Shown one piece after another: positions 46,685 to 55,600 of a DNA stretch of 64,000 bases (its first letter is position 1; the number at the start of each line of letters is the position of its first letter). The stretch comes from Antedon mediterranea (Eukaryota; Echinodermata; Crinoidea; Comatulida; Antedonidae). A program made the position numbers and the translations under genes. Location of the stretch: assembly GCF_964355755.1 (NCBI RefSeq), contig NC_092671.1:6581001-6645000 (forward strand), given 5' to 3'. The notes below the pieces were generated by a model, which was not told the origin of the DNA, ran no database searches, and saw only the letters and a program-made list of their open reading frames with translations.

Positions 46685-49600
46685 GTAAGTTTCCTCACAA
46701 TCTTGTCGTGAGTTTCATCACAATAATAATATGTTTTGCTCAACTTATTATAATTTGTGGAGTTGAATTTTATTGATAGATGCTCATAATTCATTGCAGT
46801 ATTCACTGCTTTCTTGATGGACTCAAATTTTATAAATTTAGCTAATTAAGAGCAAGCTTACGTGGTCTGGAGGTGAGGTGTTGGAGTCTCACCTGACAAC
46901 ATCTTGTAAATTGTGTAAACTTTCTTAAATTATTTCCTCCGTGCTAAATAAATTTACTTTATGAAATGTATATTATCTAAAGATCTATAGATATTAATAT
47001 CAAAGAGTTTCCTCAAGAGCTATTAATTAAAACCTCATATAGAAAGTAAAATTAAAACTAATTGTAAATAATTTAATACTGTATTTGGCCATCAGTTTCT
47101 ATTGGATTTTAAATATTATAGTGATTGGTGGTATTATAATATTTATACTTAGCTTGAATTTAACCCCTAGCCATCAGCGCAAGCCCCTTGGTCTTGAGGT
47201 ATGAAAGCCAGGCTAGTGATCTAGAGGTCATGGGTTCGAGTCCCACCCGAGAATTACTTGCATATTGAAAGTGTTCTCAATGTACTTAGTATGAAGTACA
47301 AATTACATCAGAGTAAGACAAACATCTGACCAAGTACTCAACACCCTGATGCAAAGCTACTCCTCAGTAGTTGCAAACAATTACAATCCTATACAATAAG
47401 TACTCAACACCCTGATGCAAAGCTACTCCTCAGTAGTTGCAAACAATTACAATCCTATACAATAAGTACTCAACACCCTGATGCAAAGCTACTCCTCAGT
47501 AGTTGCAAACAATTACAATCCTATACAATAAGTACTCAACACCCTGATGCAAAGCTACTCCTCAGTAGTTACAAACAATTACAATCCTATACAATAGAAT
47601 TAACATAAGTTATATTATTTAATCCTTTTATTGCATAAAGCCAACAATAGTAAAGATCACATAAATAAAATAAGAAGAAAGGCAGAACACTCAACAGAAA
47701 AGAATAATTAAGTTTCACAATATAGTATTCAAGAAAAAAAAAATATATATATACTATACTGGCTGTTTTACTTTATTGTTTTAATTTCGCTTTTTTTTTT
47801 TTGTCTCCATTGAGATCCAGCCACTGATACCCACAGCATTGTCATTTTGTATCTCCATTGAGATCCAGCCACTGATACCCACAGCATTGTCATTTTGTAT
47901 CTCCATTGAGATCCAGCCACTGATACCCACAGCATTGTCATTTTGTATCCATTGAGATCCAGCCACTGATACCCACAGCATTGTCATTTTGTATCTCCAT
48001 TGAGATCCAGCCACTGATACCCACAGCATTGTCATTTTGTATCTCCATTGAGATCCAGCCACTGATACCCACAGCATTGTCATTTTGTATCCATTGAGAT
48101 CCAGCCACTGATACCCACAGCATTGTCATTTTGTATCTCCATTGAGATCCAGCCACTGATACCCACAGCATTGTCATTTTGTATCTCCATTGAGATCCAG
48201 CCACTGATACCCACAGCATTGTCATTTTGTATCTCCATTGAGATCCAGCCACTGATACCCACAGCATTGTCATTTATATTTTCAGTAATTTGCCTATGGA
48301 TTTATACTACTGTATACAAACTAGTTATCTAATAATAATATGATTGTAAATTAATACAATTAAGCTTTTTTCTATTTATATTTTTCAGCCTATAATTGAT
48401 GAAACACCAGTCAGCAAGGAGGAAAAGATGGTAGGTTGGATATTTACCAACTAGTAAACAAAGTTTATTTTAACTTTATAAAGTTTTTGAAATTAATCTA
48501 AGTTAGTAAATCAGTTAAATTAATTAATAAAGCCAATATATTCAATTTAAACTTACCTGAATTATAAGAATTTTAAATATATACTTTACATACTATTATT
48601 TTTAGCTTGTGAAAAAGAAAGTCGGAAAACGTCTTCTACAAAAATATCGTCACTCTGCCGATTTTCTAGAAAGTTCTTACAGTCCGTCTCTGACAGATGT
48701 GAATGCTTCAATCAATGACAGTCCTAAATTTGTAAATAAAAAGACTGAAAACAAGTTGAAGAAACCAAAAAAGGTTCGAACTCCTACCATTAGCAATAGT
48801 CACACAAAACGACCAACAAACAAAGGTAATGTACTATTTATACACTATAATACCCTTTTCACACCTGCAAAAAGTAACGAGTTGTATGTAGGTTTGCATA
48901 GTGTGAAGACAATTTGGAGGAAAATCTCACGAAATTTCACCAATGAGAGGCCTGTTTTTTTTTTTTCGAGATGTCCTGAGTTGTTACTGAGCTTGCGTGT
49001 ATTGCACAGGTATTAAACTGACCAATCATAGTAATGAAATAACATGCAACTATGCTTTCTCCCAAGATTTCTCACAGTTAACGTACTATATGTTTTAATG
49101 AAAACGTATTATAAATCGGAAGATCAAACCTGGTTACAATTTGTACCAATTTATGCAGATGTGAAAAGGGTATAAGTTACTATTACCATGGAGGTAATTT
49201 TTTATACCTCCATGCTATTACATTAATACGAAACAGACATCAAACTTTTTATATTGAATTTTGAAAAGTAATAATACTAATATAGCAAGAGGTTATGTCA
49301 ACATTTTTCCCATCCATGTTACAGTTGTACCAAAATTATTTATAATTGATGTATATAATAAGGAAGATTAACTGTCTAATAGTTTTTGCCCTACTTTCTA
49401 AATATATATTATTTTTAATATTATTAGATAAACTTATACACGAAGCAACAGCATCGGAGTACCGATCAGAGTTAGACAGAATGCGTCAACATCATGGCCC
49501 TGATTGGCTAAATGCTGTCAACATAAAAACAGATGAATCTTCAACAGATGATGGAATATCAAATAAAAAGACTACGAAAGATAAAAATGCTGCGAAAGAT

Positions 49601-52600
49601 AAGAAGACCCAAAATGGAAATGATGTACCAGATGGACCAAGCAAGCTACCTTCACTCCAGATGCAAAAAGAACGAATATTATCAGTAGACGAAGGTATAG
49701 TTTATTTGTTATGACTTGCTTAAACAAATAGATTATCTACTGTCGTAGTTTAGATTACCGATTGTTTAATCTAATATCTGCCTTTTCTTTATTGCAGGTG
49801 ATGATATCTGTGGTCCACTTCTTGTACGAATTGAAGATCGCACCACTGGTAGTCTAAAACATGTTTTTCTGACAGTTCGAGAAGTATTCATCCAAGAAAA
49901 AGACTTGGATGGAGAAGTAATAGATAAACTTGATCTTAGAGCATTGAAAAGGTAAGTCAACACCATGTCAAAGTTAACTTGGATTCATAATTAGTTCAAC
50001 CGTAACATTGTTGAGTCGAGTAGCCGAGTTGTTATGAAAGTGGCACCATAACATAGCCGTAAAATCAGCTTTTATTGACCATACTTCTGCTGGTAGAACT
50101 AGTCTTTTTGGATAAGGAGGTCCAGTTTTACACGTCTGGCTTATGTGCACTTTAAGGAATCCAGTGCATCTTTTAGAAGAGATAAAAGAGATTACTTCAG
50201 AATCCTGATCCAACTCTCACTCTATCATTGTGGACAGGCAAGTGAGCCCTGATTTTTGGCTGCTAAAAGGCACGAAGGCACCCTTAGGGAGATGAAAGTA
50301 GCTTTTTGGGTTACATCTGTTCCATTGAGCTTTGAGAAAGTTTTCACTGTAGAAAGTATGTTAAAAGAACAAAACCATACAATTTAAGTAATAATGACTT
50401 AATAAAGTGTTAAAGTAGTCAATCAGAAATTTCAATTGCTCATTAAAAAATTTCTATAGTACTTTGAATCAATTAAAAATAACTCTTGTTGTTACAGTAT
50501 TTCAAGAGGAAATGAAACCGTACTAGATGAGGAGTCTGGCAGACAATTGATAATTCCATCAGTCCACTTAGCATTTGATTACACAAGGAAAGACAGACAA
50601 AGACGTGACTACCTTATGGATGATGTTAATGATAGTAAGGTAATAGAGCAGGTTTATAACTACCGATTATTTTAATGATGTTTTTCATAGGCAACTACTA
50701 AAATCTGAAAGTATACACATTGGCTTAAAAGGCTGCAAAGATTTCATGTTAAATAAATCAGTATAAACATGTTTCTAGCACAGTAAAACCTCTATTAAGG
50801 GGACAGCTTTAGAACCCCAACAAATTCATTCTAAAATAAGGTGTCCCCTGTTGATTGGCCATATGAACTGATTTACTTGATACTTGCTTGATGGGGCGAT
50901 TGATAAGCTAAATAGCTTATATGACCCTTCCTTTCTCTCAAACCAAACTATAAATACTAATAACTTCAATCGTTTTTTCTAAAGAACATATTATTTTATC
51001 ATCACACAAGTTTTTTATATATTATTATTTAAATATTGTGTTTATATAATATTGACATTTTATTTTGACTATGGCTATTTATTAGATTTTACTGGATGCA
51101 TTAGAACCTATGCTAGAGCAGAACCAGATGAGTGTGATCATTAGGAATCGAATGCAGTGCCTAAAGTGTTCTTTAGAGTTTAATAAAGGTGATGCTGATA
51201 AAGCAGTACAGAAGAAAAGGAAAGACAAGTCACTACTTTCTAATGGTTAGTGATTTAATAGTAATCATTAAAAGCTTGTGCATATTTACCAGCTTCCTAG
51301 ATCTCTTAGGTCAAGTGGTCATGGACTCCAAAGATTTGGACATTTACCTCTAGGCGGAGCACTTATGATTTCACAGCTCCAATACTGTGGACATCCCTAC
51401 CAATTTCAATTTGACAGTGTGCTACTTAGAACTCTAAGACCGAGCTAAAGACTTCTTTTTCAACAAGCTTTTTCAATTATTTAATTACAATTTTCTGTTT
51501 TACTCCAGTATATGTACAGCACATTGAGAGCCTGCTTATTTTCACTATAAAGCTCTGTTTAATTTAATCAATCCAGTTCCCAAATATGGTAGTGATATGA
51601 CATCATCATGTCCATATAATGGGCACATCACATATTTTTGACACATAATGTTTGATAGTGTAGACAGAGCTTTAACATAACTATTAGTTTTCATATTATT
51701 CTCATTTTGTATTTCTTTTCACAGATATTGACTCCATCATTGAGGTTTTTGTATGCCCAACATGTAAAAGTGACCTATTAGTTGAGATGGACACGATGCA
51801 ATGGGAAGATCAAAGGCTTCCGGTGTCAGCTAGCAGCACTCCATTCGGATCAATTACATCTATCAATAGCGCCCTCCCGTTGGCAGCATCTTCCCCATGG
51901 AAACAACCTGGGTACGTCATTTGTATTTGTTTATTTTTTTTTCAGACTTGTGTTAGTCCGATTACCATCAAGTCACATATCGATCAAATGTGAAAGTCCT
52001 TTGTATTGAGTACAACATTTAACTCTCAAATGCCACCTTTTTGTACAGTTCAATTTGTCTGATTTTTCAAATGTTTTGTAAAATTTGAGACAGAACAAAT
52101 AACCTTTTCTGATATTTTATATACTATTTTTGTTTGTTTGTTTTGGTAATATTATGTTGGGAATTTTAAACTTTAATATAAATTAGGTGCTTTAACATTT
52201 ATTTTGTTGATGTAATTAGTATTGTATTTATTTGTACTTATGATGTTTCCTCATTCATTTGCATAGTCCATCTATATTCTGCATTTATTATTGTTTTCCT
52301 CCACTATGTGACATTAAATTTGCTACCATGGAAACTTTATCATCAATGTTAATAATAGATACTAAGAACCACTTATAAAAAATAAGTCATACTCAAACTT
52401 TATCGCTTGTCATCCCACAATGCAATGAATGAATTCATTTCATTTTGAATCCATTCATTTTCACAGATCCTCCGATCATCCATTTGTTCGTTCATTGGAC
52501 AGTGCATCTACCGACTTCCACACACCAGATAGCTCACCCGTTTCCAGCTTTATCCCAAATAACCGATCTTCTTCCTCTACTGTTACGCAAACGCACGTTA

Positions 52601-55600
52601 ACTCGCAATCAAACAAAACTAGCAGCATGAATCATAACGACGAAGTGTTGCTGGAAAAGGAATGTGCTCCTCTTGAACGTCAGCTAAAAGAAGAGATAAT
52701 TGATCACGTGCCGAACCTTCCGATTCAAGACATTCCTGAATATCCACATGAAAAGATCGAAGAACTCATAGAAAACAATAAGAAAGAAAAATTCCATAGT
52801 CATTATTCTTTAGTGCCGTCAAACATTTTAGGATCTAACACAAGCAGTCGGCAGAGTTCTAGAAGTAATTCTGTTAATGAAACTCCACCAGTTGTTTATC
52901 AGATACCACGTACTAATTCAGTTTTGCAAAACAGTCGTGTAAAACATTCTTTATTTGGAAAAGATGACGCAAATAGTGGACGAAATAGTATAGATAGTGA
53001 TATAATGGTATTACATCAAAACGGAAATGCAGTAGAAATAGACAATGGTTTACCAATAGATTTGGCAAGTAGTTCCGGGCTAGTAAAAGCTTTGAACAGT
53101 GGTTCAGAAAACCATTCTGACGATTTGGAAGCAAGTACGTCGTCGGGCAACACTCCGTACGGTTCGTTACTTGAAAGTTTTTCAAGCAGTAGACCGTTTA
53201 TATCAGATTCAGAAAATGGGGACACCAAAGTTGTTCGTCCAAGTGGTGCTACCATTAGCTCAACGTGCAATAATAACTTAGGAACTTATTCGCTTGAAGC
53301 AACACCCTTCGGTACCCCATCCAGCATCAATCCGTCCACTCATGAATTGGGTGGTTTATCTGACTACCTCAGTGGAACAGAATCACAGATAAACAATGGT
53401 TATTCAACTGCTAATTCTGATCATATATCTGATCCGGATGATCAGTCTGGTTTATCCGTAGCATCCAAAAAGCTGGAAGATGATGAGGAAGAAAGTGCCA
53501 TAGCTGTTGATGAAAATGATCATAGCTTCACTACTATCGACCATCGACTAAAGCTTTACTTTTCAATGAGTTTATTTGGTGATGTTGAGGAATTCGCTTG
53601 TATGTTAAAGGTAAGTTTTTTAGACTCTACCAAGTTTTTCAAAACATCTCTTAAGCTCTGTCTACACCATCAAACTAGCTTGTCGAGAGTGAGTTTTAAG
53701 TAGTAGGTCATTTTATGTGTGTTATATGAGTTGTGATTATCCATTTATTTTATAAATATATTGATTGCAAAAAAGATTGTTTTAAATTTGAGAAAAAAAG
53801 TGTGATGTGCCCAAATATTGTAGTGATATGATGTCATTTTGTCCATGGGCACATCGCATTTTTTATCACATAAAGTTTGATAGTGTAGATAGAGCTTTAG
53901 ATATCTTATAACATGCCTTTGTCTCATTCTTTCAAGGTGCATCTGTCATTCAGACAGACTATCTTCTTGTAGATTCCCCATAAGCTCTGTCTACACTATC
54001 AAACTTTATGATGTCATATCACTAACATATTTGGGAATATCACTACCATATTTGGGCACATCACACTTTTTTGTCAAACTAGTTTGATAGTGTAGAGTTC
54101 TTAAAACCAGATTCCCTCTTGAGTCTGGTACAAGATGTTCAGCTCTGCAAAACTGTTTAGACTTTCAAATGTGTAGTATGGCTTAGATTTTTCATTTGTT
54201 AATAACAAAATTGTCATTGTTATTAACAAAGTACACTGCATTACTCTACAGGGTCCAATATTTCAACACAACAAGTTGATAGAATTTGCTGGTCTGTTGG
54301 TAGTTTCAACAAGTACTATTTTCATCATGAAGATTACCAAAAAAGAAAGGTAAGACATTACAAAGATTATGGGTAATACGATAAATTAAACTTAAAAGTT
54401 ATATACAACAAGCTGGGTAGAAGTTTAATTCAACACAACTGTTTATTTTTAATTTTGAAGTTTACTTAATGTTTCAGTGACAATCCTTCTGATTGGCTGT
54501 TCAAGAAATCTCAGCATCCAATTAAAGACCTTCGTCATCTTCACGTTGGTCTTGGAAGTCAGTGCCTTCAGTTGGAGTTTAACACTGAGGTTTCAGTTTA
54601 CACAGTGCAAATCAAAGATAGAATACGCTGTGAGCAATTTGTACACTGTTTGCTAGGTTAGTATTATGTTCTTTTATATCAACTCGAAATATGTGCCACT
54701 TTTATAGCCCATATACCAACTTGCTAGCCACACATCTCACTTTACTAGACCATATGCACACTTGCTAGTCACACATCCCACTTTACTAGACCATATGCCA
54801 ATTTTCCAGACCATATGCACACTTGCTAGCCACACATCCCACTTTACTATACCATATGCCAATTTGCCAGACCATATGCACACTTGCTAGTCACACATCC
54901 CACTTTACTAGACCATATGCCAATTTGCCAGACCATATGCACACTTGCTAGTCACACATCCCACTTTACTAGACCATATGCCAATTTTCCAGACCATATG
55001 CACACTTGCTAGTCACACATCCCACTTTACTATACCATATGCCAATTTGCCAGACCATATGCACACTTGCTAGTCACACATCCCACTTTACTAGACCATA
55101 TGCCAATTTGCCAGACCATATGCACACTTGCTAGTCACACATCCCACTTTACTAGACCATATGCCAATTTTCCAGACCATATGCACACTTGCTAGTCACA
55201 CATCCCACTTTACTAGACCATTTGCACACTTGCTAACCCATATGCCAACTTGCTAGCCATTCATGCCAACTTGCTAGCCATTCATGCCAACTTGCTAGCC
55301 CATATGCCAACTTGCTAGCCATTCATGCCAACTTGCTAACCCATATGCCACTTTTCTAGTTTATATACCAACTTGCTAGTCTATATACCAACTTGCTAGC
55401 CCATATGCCAACTTGCTAGCCCATATGCCAACTTGCTAGCCCATATGCCAACTTGCTAGCCATTCATGCCAACTTGCTAACCCATATGCCACTTTTCTAG
55501 TTTATATACCAACTTGCTAGTCTATATACCAACTTGCTAGCCATGTATTCCACTTTTTTAGCTCAGATATGCCAATTGCTAGGCCATATGCCAATTGCTT

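Noticed and set aside
47166-47262. Functional tRNA gene
   Set aside because: Acceptor stem does not pair and the anticodon arm is irregular despite a good B box.
47332-48273. Regularly spaced repeats resembling a CRISPR array
   Set aside because: Units are directly tandem without unique spacers, and the host is a eukaryote.
47781-48332. Long repetitive open frames on both strands across the minisatellite
   Set aside because: A 48-bp unit is a multiple of three, so any open frame is propagated; the sequence is intronic.
53016-53270. Antisense frames opposite STK11IP exon 52467-53610
   Set aside because: Shadows of the serine-rich coding sequence.
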